From Eopsaltria australis (lineage: Eukaryota; Chordata; Aves; Passeriformes; Petroicidae): a stretch of DNA of 64,000 nucleotides. The DNA lies in the NCBI GenBank assembly GCA_034509425.1, contig JAVTVJ010000569.1:675246-739245 (forward strand), given 5' to 3'. Positions within the stretch are counted from its first letter, which is position 1; each line of letters begins with the position of its first letter. The translations under genes and the position numbers were made by a program. The notes under the pieces are model-generated. The model made no database searches, was not told where the DNA came from, and saw only the letters and a list, made by a program, of their open reading frames with translations. Shown one piece after another: positions 51,825 through 64,000 of the stretch.

Positions 51825-54800
51825 GTGAGTGCGGAGCTGTCCGCGGTACCGAACCTGCCCCGCCCGGGCTGTGCCGGGGCCGCGGCTCCTCCGGCCGGGC
51901 GCGGTCCGGCCCCGCTCGGTGCGGAGCAGCGGGCGCGCATCCTCCCGCGGGCTGCCAGCTGCGGGTGCGCTGCCCGGAGAGCAGCGGGAGAGCCCGCCTT
52001 TGTCCAGCCATCCTCACCGAGAGAGTGGGAGGCTGCTTTCAGGCACAGGCTCAAGTCTAGCACATCGTCAGCCGGGCTTTAAGCACATGGCAGGTAACTT
52101 CAAACCTGCGTTTATGAATGGGCAGAGTTTGGGAGATGGATGCCCACGTTTTTGTTTCTGGTTGTAGTCGTCTCTTTGCCCACCTGCCTGTTTTAAATGG
52201 TGATGTCTCTCTTGCTCTATACTTCTTCCATCACCTTTACTTTCTGAAACTTTTTTTAGCTTGTTCTATTACTCTGAGTTTCTACTCCCTGCCTATTATG
52301 CCATAAGAAAGTGTATCTTGTAAAGTTTTTGGAAGGCAAAGGAAAAGTTTGCCTAAAATGTGGTGTATCTTTGCTCTTTATGCATTTCAATGTAATTTTC
52401 CAGTGTGGACAGTATTTAATTGGAAGTATGTGAATGCATTTCAATTAAAATAATTTTGGATCTTGAAGCAGAGAGAACACAGCACTCTTAGAAAGCAGAT
52501 ATTTGTATATTAACATAGAAATGTTTTTTATGTTACTTATGGGATAGATGTCGCTGCCTACCTGGACAATGAGTGCTTAATATTGAGGAACTTACCCAGA
52601 AGTTCTCAATATGTTTTATTAGGCAGTGGTTGTGCCTTAATACTGCCTCACATTCTTTTGGCTTCCTCGGTTTCATGACAGGTCAAAAACATGTATGTTC
52701 TGTTCTGTGTGTTCAGGGCACATGGAGATATTTGTATTGTTTTGCTAGTAGGGGGGGAACGTCTAAATGCATGTAAAGTGCTTAAAAGGGTGACTACATC
52801 TGTACTTGAATTTAAGATGAGATTACCATTCCCTGTTCCTTGGCAAAGCTTGATGAGGTGTGGTTTGCAGCATTCCATTGTGCGTGTGGGGAATGGGACA
52901 GATTGTTTACCATTTGCGTGTCGTGGAGCCATAGCTGCCGTTTTCTTGTATTGATAAAAAATTTCAGACCTTTACCATAGGTCATGCTATGTAAACACAC
53001 AAATGAGAATGAGCCCCCCCCCAGGTAAAGTCTCGACCATGCACAGCTGGTGTTGGAAACCTTGAGGTAACTCACCAAGAAATACTCTAGAGTGAAAGCA
53101 CGCTGTTAATCTTGTCCAGACACCCTGAGGTAAAAAGATACCCATGCTCCTGCCTTTGAAGACTTATAATTGGGCTCTCTTGAGTTAGCAGTTTCCATGA
53201 ATTATTACCACCTTTATTTTTTTTTCCATGATACAAAATTGTGGTCAGTTTTTGAACAAAATGAACAAAGTTCAACAGTAAATTATTGCAGAAATGCCTT
53301 CATGGCACTTAGTTCCCTTTCTATCAAGAAAACATTTCTGTAATGCAGCCATTATTTACAGCTAATAAAAAAAGGCACATGAAGTATTTATGGATTTCAA
53401 GTAGGTCATCATTTATTCTTTGCATGGTTTTGTTTTGTTCTGAGGTGGTTTTCCCCATTATGAATGTTCCTAACAGAATCTTTTATTCCTCTCAAGACAT
53501 TTTGCCTGGCACAGCCATCTATTTCAGAAGAGTCCATTGCTTTTGAAGCAATAACCAATTTCCAATACTACTTACAAAATATTGTTCCAGATGGCATTTT
53601 CCCAAGTACCTAAACAATATGGGGAAATATCTCCTCTTTGAAAATGTGTCTTACAGAATTTAATACAAAATGAAGTAGTTTTTTCATATTCCCACTAGTA
53701 GCTATAAAAACCACCATTTCCCACAATATTGGACTCAATGTGTAATTATAAAAAAGAAAGAGCTAAAGAGAAAGTATAACAAGAGAAAGTGGATTTGTTT
53801 CTTGAGATGGTATCATTTTGCTCAAGAATGAAAATCAATTCATAGAGAATCTGAATAGATAAGTTGTGCATGAAGATGTAGGAGTATTGTAGTGTATTGT
53901 GTTTAATGTCACAGCTGCCTCTTAAAATTATGAAAATGAGCAGAAAAAAGTATTGTCATTTTACATGCATACATGTTAATGATGGATGTAGATCAAACAT
54001 GAATTTTGGAAGAAAAGGTTTAAAACCATTTATCATCTCTCTGGAAATTGTAGAAAAAAGTCACTTACTCAGTGTAGTACTTAAAAAGTAAACATATGGA
54101 AATAGTGTGTGAAGAGCACCCAGGTGCTGCCTGAGAAGCCTACAGGGTGTCTGTTCCAGAGTTACAACTCCTGCTTTCTGATGAGAAGAGTTGCTGATCC
54201 ATTGAGTAGATCGAAAAACTCTAAGCTGTACACAGACTCCCCACCATGCTCAGGACAAAAGAAAAATTATTTTAGAGAGCCAGAAGCCAGAACTACATGC
54301 TGCTAGCCCCCAGTTATTACAGCCAGTACAACACATCATTGCCATACACTAGTCTTTTTAAAGGCTGTAATGCAAACCATTTTTACCAGCTACATTAGTT
54401 CTCTGTGTTCCATTTTTATTAGATGGATCTTCCAGAACATCACTCTTTGAATGGTTAGAAATATCTGTTTTCCTGACTAAATGTTTCTTAGCCTATTTAT
54501 AAAATTTGTGTTTAATTCAAGTTTTCATTACTTTAAAATTCTCACCTCTCTCCAGGATTACTCTTGGGCTTAGACAGTAAAAATGCCCCCTCTCACCCCT
54601 TGATTTGAAGGGAAACCTTTTCTATTTTTCTATTATTTCTACTGCTTTCTCATTTCCTGTGCTCTACATCTGTCTGCATTTGAACCTGCCTTGGTTTCAC
54701 ACAGGTAACTCAAATTATTCACAGAATTGTAGGTGGGTTTTCACCAGGACCTTGTGTTGGAAAAAATGCATCCTGTTCTCTACTGGAAATAACTTCTAGT

Positions 54801-55198
54801 ACAGCTTATAACTACATGTGCCCTTTCCATGGTCATACCATGTGGATTGTTCTGTCACCCTGGGCACAGTGCCCTGCTCAGTAATTTCCACTGATGAACT
54901 CCAATCCACATTAGAAATTTTTGGTGTTCCTATGTACATGGCCTTTTGCAGGACTGAATTTCTATCATTCATAGTCTCAAAGATGATCACTCACTTCTTT
55001 CCCTGCAACACTCTGAATCTTCTTTATCCAACGTTTTAAGTTATCACCATTCCAATCAACTCTATGTCAGTTTTTGAGACCACTGAACACTTTGTGTAAG
55101 TATTCAGCTGGATCATTTCCAGACTTAATCTTTTTTTGCTGTTAACCCCTGGCAGCCTCATAATTCCCATTTCTAAGAAATATTTTTTCCTGTGTTAC

Positions 55199-55795
55199 TG
55201 TCATGGTTTAACTACAAGCAGCAACTCACACAGCCCCCCACAGCCACTGGGTCACTACCCCCAGGTGGGATGAGGAAGAGAATTGGAAGAATAAAAGTGA
55301 CAAAGCTCATGGGTTTAGATAAAGACAATTTAACAGGGAAAGCAAAAGCTGTGCACACAAACAGTGCAAAAGAAGGAATTCATTCATTGCTTCCCAGGGG
55401 CAGGCAGGTGTTCAGCCACACCCAGGAAAGTAGGGCCTATCCCATGTGATAGTGACTTGGGAAGACAAATACCATCACACTGAATGTTCCCCCCTTCCTT
55501 CTTCTTCACCCAGCTTTAGATACTGAGCATGAAGCCATGTGGTGTGGGATATGGTGTGGGATATCCCTGGGTCAGTTGGGGTCAGCTGTCCTGGATGTGT
55601 CCCCTCCCAGCTCCTTGTGCACCCTCACCCTCCTCACTGGTGGGGTGGAATGATGGACAGAAAAGACCTTGGCTCTGTGGAAGTGCTGCTCAGCAGCAGC
55701 TAAAGCATCCCTGAGTTACCAGCACTGTTTCCAGCATGAATCCCAAACACAGCCCCATGCTAGCTGCTCTGAAGAAATTTAACCAAACCAGCACA
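55199..55795 (-). mobile_element. Solo LTR of an avian endogenous retrovirus, minus orientation
   Basis: Read on the plus strand it begins tgtcatggtttaactacaag and ends accaaaccagcaca. This is the reverse complement of the LTR family seen at 7988-8575. Shared blocks include acagcca-ctgggtcacta, the stretch ctcatgggtttagataaaga, gtcagctgtcctggatgtgt and cccaaacacagccccatgct. On the minus strand a decayed TATA (tatctaaagctggg) sits where the family has its promoter. The flanks gttac and gattc match at three of five bases, a possible worn target-site duplication. No internal retroviral genes adjoin it. Confidence 0.78.
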
Positions 55796-56981
55796 GATTC
55801 CTACCTTGCATTTTGTCAGTTAATCGTCACCTTATTCCGCTTTGCTTTTACTTTCTTACATCACATTCCACTGAAAATGAGAAAAATTAAGTTTAATCCA
55901 ACTCTATCATCTACAAGATAAGTTTGTCATCAAGGACAAATGTCTGGTTATTCATGCACAAGAAAGCTCTGGTAAAACCATGCTGTATTTATCCCATTTT
56001 TTCTTCTTAGCCTAGGTTAAAGCACAACGACACCTAGGAATAGCCCAGGAAACAGATCCCTTTGTTTGCCTAGACCTTGACTCTGGCTAAAGATACAGAA
56101 AAATATGTTTCATTTCTTGATTTTTATTGCTGTATAGGTTGGATAGAGAACTGGGTCTGGTGCTGTGTAGCATCACTACCTCTTACCAAAGCTAGATACT
56201 TATATGGTATAAGTGGTATAACATTTTTTTCAGACATTTAAAAAGGCATTTTAAGCAAGGTACTACACAAATTGTGTAGTCAGTTCAGGTGAAAGGAAAA
56301 CACTTTTTTTTTGGTTAATACTACTGAACCAAAGGAACTTGACTCTCTTCACTTTGAATATTTCCTACTCTCATAACAACTACACTCTCCTGAATATGTA
56401 TATCCAATACTAATTCCAGGAGAGCAAAGAAGTAAATTTTTCCTCACATTCAGCTCTTCAGAAACAGCAGTATGTTCACAAGAATGGCAATAGAAGACTA
56501 GTGGTAATATTCACCACTGGTAAATGCTCCCTGCAAATTCTCAGTAAATATCACAAGTAATGAATACATTAGCAATAATGTACTGACTCTAAAGAGTGTC
56601 CTTCATGCTGGATTTGCTTGACTGTGTCCAGTTAAAATTTCAGTCATATTCAAATAGTCAAAAAGAGTCATTTAGAAAAGAGCTGACTCAGGAGAGGTAT
56701 TATTATCAAACAGGAATAAACTGGATTGTGGTGGAAGATACAGAGGAAAGGATAAGAAACAAAGTGTTAGAAGTTAGTTCGGCAAGTGATATGGCAGTGG
56801 TATTTGATTTTTTGGGATTTAAAGAGTCAGTTTTGCTACAGTTACTTTTAGAAATAAGTACACTGAACTTTTAAAGAGGTTGGTTTTGGTTTTGCTTGGT
56901 TAAAGTCACACATGGCTTTACATTTAAAGTAAATATGTATTTCCAGAGAACATTTCACTGAGCATCCTGAGGCTGCAGAGC

Positions 56982-57239
56982 TCATACACCCCTCTGTGGA
57001 GGCCACTGTGACAGGCTGTGCCTCAGTGGTGGAGTCTCGTACATGGGAAATGAGGCACAGCAGCACAGCAGCCTTGGCTGATCCTCTGTGTCATAACCCG
57101 AGTCACTGTAGTGCTCATGTATCTGCTTCAAGGAAGTGCTGAAGTCCCTCTTCCTCACCTGTCTCATAAGGCTTTGTTCTGCTGCAGCATCATAACTACT
57201 GAGCTCAATGGAAATCTGGTGTACTAGAGAATATGGCAT
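56982..57239 (-). other. Unidentified 85-codon frame, coding-like composition
   Basis: A true ATG at 57237-57239 opens 85 codons on the minus strand, and the frame stays open about 17 codons further upstream. The product has a charged, mixed composition (QVRKRDFSTSLKQ, then HEHYSDSGYDTEDQ) rather than the low-complexity look of chance frames, and G/C-ending codons are common for such AT-rich DNA. A good donor-like CAG/GTGAGG lies inside it and an acceptor-like ctctag near its start, so a small exon is also possible. I do not recognise the protein. It lies antisense within STK32B intron 1. It could be an antisense gene exon, a decayed retrocopy or chance. Confidence 0.25.
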
Positions 57240-60200
57240 CCATCCTCTGGAGTTAAACTTCCAATTTGAAGTTGTAATTTAAAATTGATTTCTACCTCTC
57301 TTCTTTAGAAAAGCCATCAGCTTAAATGAAGGGTTTAAAATTGTTGGCGAGTGTCAGAAAACATCATTATTAAGTGGCCAGCTGCTGAAAAGATTTGCAC
57401 TAAAAGCCTAAAACCCAGATAAAGAGCGTAAGAAAAATGCCTGCAATTAGTGTGGATTCAGGTAGCTAAATTCTGAGCATAATGGCTGAGTTTATGTATA
57501 AGTGCAGTGAAAGCTGAAGAACTATAAGGTGACATAAGGAAAAACGACAAACAAGAACCAATTTAAAGCAGTGGTTAAATGTGAAAATGAGTCAGATTGA
57601 GGAGGGAGTATGCAGTGTCCAGTTATTGTCAGTGATATGATAGTGCTCATCATCCTGCTGCCTCTCAGCTCTAATGGACAGTGTCTGATGCACTCACAGG
57701 GCTGCTGCACTCAACTCTTCTCAAATGACTTGTTTCATAAAGTACAGCCCTAAAAACAGTTAAATAAAGGGTTGGAATCTAAACACCTTTTGTTAGAGAA
57801 AGTAGCAAACATCATGTGGGATCAATATTTCTGCTGGATTTTTAGTTTGTTCATGGAAGTTCTATGGGGTGTTACATTGCATTTTAATTTTTTCTTTACA
57901 AAGATGAATTTTCCAGTTCCTTTTAGAACTGAATTTGATAAGAATATCACAATGTGATTTAAAAGCTGCTCAAAGGCAGTTCTATTGAAAATCACAGCTG
58001 TCAAAGACATTCTTTTATGCTGAATATCACTGTTTTAGATAAATTAGATCTAAACCACTGAATTTTTTAATAATTTTCTTTATGACCTTGTTGAATTTTA
58101 CACAATTTTATTTTCTATTTATTGAACTTTAGACAGGAAGTCATCATGTGTAGTGCAAAACACTTCAGAAACCCTAATACCAGTGTCTGTACAATCACAG
58201 AACCAAATAGACCATGTTGAGCTTGTGCTTAAAGCATGATATGAGACAGTGGGAGAATATAGACAGAAAGGAGAGCACAGGACAACAATATGATAATTTC
58301 AGGCAGCCACAGAGGTACCAATTGCCAAACTGTTGTTGACAGTTTACATGGTCTGTGCTCAAGGAGGTTCAGAAGGAATATTGTGACATTGCAATCACCA
58401 TCAGCCCTCATCTTCCTGACTCTGGCTTTGATACAATGTACACAAATAATGTGGTCCTTTCAGACACCAAATGATAATTGTAGATGAAGTTTAATGTTAT
58501 ATCAGTTTTCCCTTTTTTACAGGGGACTCTAAAGCAGATGCATCTGGCACTTTCACCTTAGCTTCTTACTATCTCAAATGAGCTGCATCTCTGTTCCACC
58601 ATTTGAATATCCTAAAAACATTGTGCAATATCAGATTTACCTCACACTGATTAGAACAAAGATCCTTTCCAGGGTCAGCTAAAGTATTTGTCAATTGTAC
58701 TTTACTTTACATCATCCAGATTCAACAAAATCTCTGCCAGCAATTTTTTAGAGATGGTCCAGATAAATTTGCAAGATCCCTCCTAATAATATTTACAATT
58801 CCAAGATTTAGTTTCCTGCTTTGGTGGAAACATCCTTGTCAGGACCTCCATCTTAAGCAAAGGCGTCATGTAAGTCTTTGCTGCTGCTTTTGTAGAATTC
58901 CAAAATTTGCAGAAGTGGTTGGTGTGGCACCTAACTCTAAGAGTGTTAAGGAATTTCTTGTTGGCTTGTTATCGAGGAAGTGCTCAGGAGAGGTAACATT
59001 TTGCCCATGTTGCAATATGTGTTATGTAGTGTGCCTGGATATCAAGTTTGGCTTTTTGTGAATAAGTATAAATAATTCAAACATAACCAAGCATCAAGCA
59101 AGGTAAGCTTAGAAACCCCAAGATCAGGGAAAATTCTGATTATGAAATAAATTCTGAGAAAACAAGATTATAGTCTCAATCTCAAGTCCATTGCTTTTAC
59201 AAACCCTCCTTCACAAATTCAGACATTGTCTGCCATCCCTGCCCACAGCTGTTGCTTGCAGTGAGAAGGCTTTGCTCCTTCAGCTGTGCTGCTGTTGTTT
59301 TCTGTGCCCAAGAGCAGGTTTTCAGAGAGCTGGGTTCTGAAGGACTGGAAAAGCTGAATGGTGGAAGGGGCAGCAATCTGAGAAGTAAATGTTTGGTTTT
59401 ATCCCAGGACAAATGGTTTTCAAATGTGCAGAGATATTAAACTGACTTGGCTCTTCAATATTGGCTTCACTTCTGGTAGAGTTCAAGAGATCTGACAGCT
59501 TCCCATAGAGCAAGGGGGAGCAGATCTACCTCCTCCCACCTGGCTGAGGTATCACAGACACTGGGCCATGGATAGCACTTGGCATGAAAGCGAAAGGATT
59601 CCTTGTTCTGGATATGTGAATGTGGGTTACAAAGCCAGCAGTAGCTACTGGGGGGCTGCAGTATTTTGTCAACCTTGGGTACTGTACTGTCCAATGAATG
59701 AAGTTCAGCCTGGAAGCAAATGTTGTACCTGACTGAATTAGAAAATGCTTTGAAAAAAAAACAAACGTAGTAAGGAATTATGATCTTGCTCATAAATACT
59801 CAGAGAATTGTCTCACCAGAACTGTCTCTGTACAGTATCTTCTGAATGTGGGCATAAAACCAAAAAAGGCAGGGTTTAGTTGGCCAAGCACAAGACTCTC
59901 TCTTCTCTAGCTTTCTCACTAAAAAAGCAAGCTCGGGAAGGCAGAAGGTGAAACCTTCCTGAAGCAAAACCGGGTGGGCTGTGACACCTGTGACTAAGCA
60001 CTGAGGGGTGGAATGGAGGAAAGATTGTCAAGTTATTTTGGAGGTTTCACAACATTTTGACTTAGCCAAAGTGAGCTAATGCTGAGATGATGGGAAAGGT
60101 GTGGAAGAGAAAAGGTTGCTACTGAGATCAATCAATACAAAGTAAAAATTCTGAGATAATATTAAATTAAAAAGGAAAACTCCTAGTTTAGTCTGGTACA

Positions 60201-61679
60201 GGAGCTCCACAGCATCCTATCAGGGTAAAATGTGAAGGGAAGGAAAAAAAGGGGATACCCATCAAACTCAGCAGAAAAAGCCTGGACTTTTTAGAGGGGG
60301 AAGAGCAGCAGTAGTCAACAGTGTGCACATTAGAGGGTGTGATGTCTCCTGAACATCTATTTAGTTTCATGAACTAGTTAAACTGATTACCTTGAATGAC
60401 ATTATTTACTGCCTAATGTAGGCCTGTGTTGGACTGTTGCCTAATTTGCTGTTGTACTTGTGCACACTGTGTATGTGTGAGTGTGTAAGCTTCCCTGTAA
60501 CAGGAAAAAGTAAAAGATTATTATTATGCAAACCTAAAAAATTGAAGAGCTCAATAAAAGTTGTTAAAAAAAAAGTTAAATAAATCTTATTCTGAGTTTC
60601 CTTGGACTCAATCAAAATTTGGCATGAATAGCAAATACAGGGTCTTCGAAAAAAAGAACAGGCAGATGTCTTGGTGTTTTTCCCCTATGGTTAAAGAAGA
60701 ACAAAGTTGGTTTACTTTCTAGGGTTCAGTCTCTAATTCATTAAATTTTTTGAAGAATAACACTGGTTTTTATTGGGCTGCACTTGATCCCAGAAAGCTA
60801 TTTTCTTTATCAGAAATGTATGTTTAAATCACACTGTATCTGCAGATGAGCACTGGTAGGGCCCAAGATGCCTACACCTTCTCAGTACAAGAGGATATTG
60901 AGCATTAATATGTTTATCAGGACCTAGAACTGATTCTCTTAATACAGTATGTCATGGAACGTCCCTTTATTTAATTTTAAAGTCTTAGAAATTAACATTA
61001 TAATGTTTAAATTTTACATTACATGCATACAGTACTGTTTTATATTTAGGCCAATATATACTATTTATATACTACACTCTAGTACTGTACCTTTATAAAA
61101 TACACATTTCTGGAGGAAAGAGGAAAGAAAGAAGGCATCTGTTCACTGGTGAGTACTACCAGGCTTTCCCTTTCAGATTCCTCACTTACTAAAATCTGAC
61201 AAATAGAATGAAAGCCCTGCATGTGATGTGTATTCAGGTTGTCCTCCAGAAGACCTTAATGTCATGCATTGGTCTATTCCCTCAGGCAGTCAGCATTCAC
61301 CTCAAGTATCCATTAACAAGGATATGAGTAGGGTTGTACTTTTGTACCACAGAAATGAGGACTTCCTTCCTTTTGTTCCCAAATAAATTATTTTCCACTC
61401 CAATAATTAGAAGACTTATTTACATGCAGCTGTCTCTCACATCCTCAGTTTGACCTCATCTTTAACTCCTTAATTTCCACTTTGACTCTTATCCACATTT
61501 ATATTTTAATAAGTAAATGAAACAGTCTGAATGGAAAGGCTAGGATTTGTGAGGTCACTGGACAGTTCTGGTTTTAATCACTGGAAATTAGAACTCTGCA
61601 AAAAGGTGTTTGTAAAAGTCTTCTTAATTCACCACCTCTCTTATCAGCTTTCTATATTTTCCAACTTGACAAGGAAAGC

Positions 61680-61803
61680 TTACTGGAGATTGGGCCCTTA
61701 CGGATATGGTTTAGTCGTGCACTTGGCAGGGTTGGGTTTATGGTTGGGCTCAAAGATCTTAAAGGCCTTTTCCAACCTAAAAACCTGTCTGACTCTGTGA
61801 TTT
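61680..61803 (+). mobile_element. Short CR1 LINE 3' end, sense orientation
   Basis: The stretch around ggatatggtttagtcgtgca, then ggttgggctcaaagatctta, then aggccttttccaacctaaaa and ctctgtgatttc matches the last ~120 bp of a bird CR1, whose 3' end reads gatctt-aaggtc-ttccaacc followed by ATTCTATG-type repeats (here decayed to gactctgtgatt). It is strongly 5'-truncated; the left boundary is approximate. Confidence 0.75.
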
Positions 61804-64000
61804 CAGTTTGTTTCACTGGTAGTCAATCACCAAGGTTCTTCCAGCTTTACATATGATTTATTTCTGCCACAACGAATGGAAAATTCTTTATAATCAGTTT
61901 TTCTCCTATACTTCTTTTCTATGATTGCTATCACAGATCTTGACACAAAAGTATCAAACACTGTAATGCTTTTGTTCTTAGAAATGTTGTGTTGTATTTT
62001 CTGACATGGGTATTAAGTATAATGCAGGCACCTAAGTTTCATTCATCCCATAATTAAGACAAAGGTATTTTCCTTTGAAATTGAAGGACACTTCTTAGAA
62101 AGCATTACTAGTTGGCAACTTATACAGATTTCTGAGGCTCTAATGATAACTGAAGATGGTTAATGAATCTGAAATTTATTTCTCAAATTTTACATTCCCA
62201 TAAATATTTTCTTCATAATATCACAACATAATATGAATTTTTCTATTTTATAATTCATTAAACTTTTTCTGTTTTGGTCTATTTTGAAAAAAACTGATTT
62301 AGATATATTCATGAAATCTACTCTATATTTTGTTTATCTGACTCAAAATATGAATTAAATCAGCTTTTAATCTCGTAATATTTTTTTGATTTTGTATTTA
62401 TTCCCACTTTTTTTCTCATTTTCTCTCTTTTTATTTTTCTTTAAGAAATAAATATCAATTCTAGTTCTTTGAAATTTAGAAACGTTTAGATAAGTTCTTC
62501 ACCTAATGTACTTTTCTGCCCTGTCAGTTTTTGCTTGGCATGATACTGAATAAAATAGAGCACTGACTTCATCATTCTATTGTTAACACTGTTCTGTGTA
62601 AGAAGGACTGTTGTATTTAGTAAGATAAATACACCACAAGGCAGTCTGCTGCAGTGGGCAAAAATACTTTCCTTCTCTTTCCTATTTTTGCAGTGATAAG
62701 GGAACACCTGCTGTTCCTTATTTAAGATATAAAAATGCAAACCAAGTTAATCCTTCCCATAATTATTGTTTCCTTTTGAGATTGTTCCACCTCCCTTGCT
62801 GAGCCATGAGAACTGTTCTTAGCTACCTTGTTAAAACAAAGATGCAATATAATCACAAAATCACTGTTAGCCTCCCGAGTGTCCTTCACAGCTTTCTGAA
62901 ACTATCTTCCACTTCCCCCTGCATTGCTTTCACATTATGTTATGAGGATTGATTTTGTGCCTTTTGGGGTAAGGTTTAGATAAATCTTTGTCCAAGGCCT
63001 GCAAATGCTTTTAAGGCAATACCACATCTTAAGCACTGTGAACTGCTACACAGAGCTTGAAGTCAAAAAAGAGATCATCAAAAGATTATTTGAGAAGTAG
63101 GAAAAGTCATTATTTTAAGCTCAGCTTCATATTTGACTATTTTAGCATGTGAAAACTACAGAAATACAATCTTATGTGTGGGGAATTCCTGTAAAAAAAG
63201 TTAGATTTTATTGAGATTGGTTTGGACATAACATGAGGAACAGATTAGCCAGAAGTTTTATGCAGATTCATGAGATTCTTCTCTGCCCAGCCTTGGCATG
63301 TGATCTTTCAGTAACTGCATGCCAATTATGCCCTTATTACCACATCTTTTCCTGCCCAGAGACATGCCTTTGAGATCTCTTGCTCAAGTTTTTAAGTTAA
63401 GTTATTAAACGTTTTTTTAATGGTGCAAATAATAATAGCAGATGAAAAATACTTTAGAAAGAGAAATACATTTTTAGTGTGAAATTCTCTATAAAAATCT
63501 CAGCATTGAAAGACCTGAAAGATTTATTGATCTTTATTGAACAAAATTGTCGGCACTAAGTGCTGTGCAATTTTGCTGGAAAGGACTCATAGAGTAGTTA
63601 ACACTTGCTGTTGATCCAAAATTCCACAGGGCAATCATTTTTCTTTTGGATTTAGTGAGCTCTCTGTTGAACAGGAGAAACTAGAGTAAGACTGCCTGGG
63701 CAGCTTTCAAAATAACAAAAAAAAAAAAATATTTACAGTCATCTGGTCTATCTTGTCCTTTTCTTGCCTTTTTTTTTTTAAATTATAGTTCAGGAAAAGG
63801 ACTGGACATCAGGTTCATAGGTATTGACTGTGGCTGTGGGAGGCAGGACATCCAAGTGGAGCTTGTCTGGAGGCAAATTCCAGCTGTTGCTAGGATGGCA
63901 TCTGCTCTCTGAGTGGCTTTCACAAGGCTTTTCTGAGTGTGAGGAGAGGTTATATCTGCTGTTTAGAAAAGATTAGGTAATATGTGGCAGTGAAGAGATA

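Larger units (their letters stand above)
50901..52010. promoter_or_regulatory. STK32B: CpG island and promoter region of STK32B
   Basis: The sequence is densely GC- and CpG-rich from the end of the minisatellite through STK32B exon 1 and into the start of intron 1. It then falls abruptly to AT-rich DNA. No TATA box is visible, as expected of a CpG-island promoter. The transcription start cannot be placed from sequence. Long frames across the island on both strands result from the scarcity of stop codons in such DNA. G-run and C-run tracts inside it are listed separately. Confidence 0.85.
51825..64000 (+). other. STK32B: STK32B intron 1 (partial, continues past the window)
   Basis: It starts with donor gtgagt. 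I searched by eye for the expected exon 2 beginning (VNFDHFQILRAIGKGSFGK) and found none, so the first intron exceeds 12 kb here; the human one is also very long. Contents: the rest of the CpG island to about 52010, an LTR at 55199-55795, an unidentified minus-strand frame at 56982-57239, a CR1 end at about 61680-61803, and otherwise AT-rich DNA without recognised features. Confidence 0.85.

Noticed and set aside
51619..52063. Minus-strand frames of 132 and 141 codons opposite STK32B exon 1
   Set aside because: Same compositional cause; they overlap the genuine exon on the other strand and have no recognisable domain.
56596..56874. Plus-strand frame of 92 codons in STK32B intron 1
   Set aside because: Starts at GTG, has no recognised motif and no splice signals matching STK32B; length is within chance for AT-rich DNA.
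58195..58225. Possible antisense CR1 end (atcacagaaccaaatagacc)
   Set aside because: Only about 25 bp of weak resemblance; the following sequence does not continue as CR1.

Overview
This window is vertebrate, almost certainly avian, nuclear DNA. It is AT-rich and gene-poor. It carries CR1 LINE fragments, one ending in the bird-type ATTCTATG 3' repeat, and two copies of a bird-type endogenous-retrovirus LTR. The species cannot be told from what I see; there is no prokaryotic architecture.

Only two genes can be supported. CYTL1 (cytokine-like 1) is complete on the minus strand as four coding exons between 24541 and 26582. They join in frame to a 133-residue secreted protein with six cysteines. 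STK32B (a YANK-family serine/threonine kinase) begins on the plus strand with coding exon 1 at 51773-51824, inside a CpG island. Its first intron runs off the right edge, and I could not find exon 2. The head-to-head order, CYTL1 (-) then STK32B (+), matches the human 4p16 neighbourhood, where MSX1 lies on the other side of CYTL1. By synteny, MSX1 should lie to the left of this window.

Layout: 1-23.9 kb is intergenic, with an LTR at 8.0-8.6 kb, a long pyrimidine tract at 10.7-10.9 kb and an old antisense CR1 at 13.4-14.8 kb. CYTL1 and its proposed 3' UTR occupy 23.95-26.7 kb, and a sense CR1 lies just beyond its promoter at 27.1-27.6 kb. Between 27.6 and 50.5 kb is the intergenic space separating the two promoters, with several microsatellites. 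At 50.52-50.90 kb a 55-bp minisatellite adjoins the CpG island of STK32B. From 51.83 kb to the end is STK32B intron 1, with a second LTR copy (opposite orientation) and a short CR1 3' end.

No undescribed system is visible. The items most worth a second look are the minisatellite next to the STK32B promoter, with its alternating unit types and repeated CACGTG sites; the upstream AUGs in the STK32B leader; and two minus-strand reading frames with coding-like composition but no recognised identity. Most other open frames are chance or repeat-driven.
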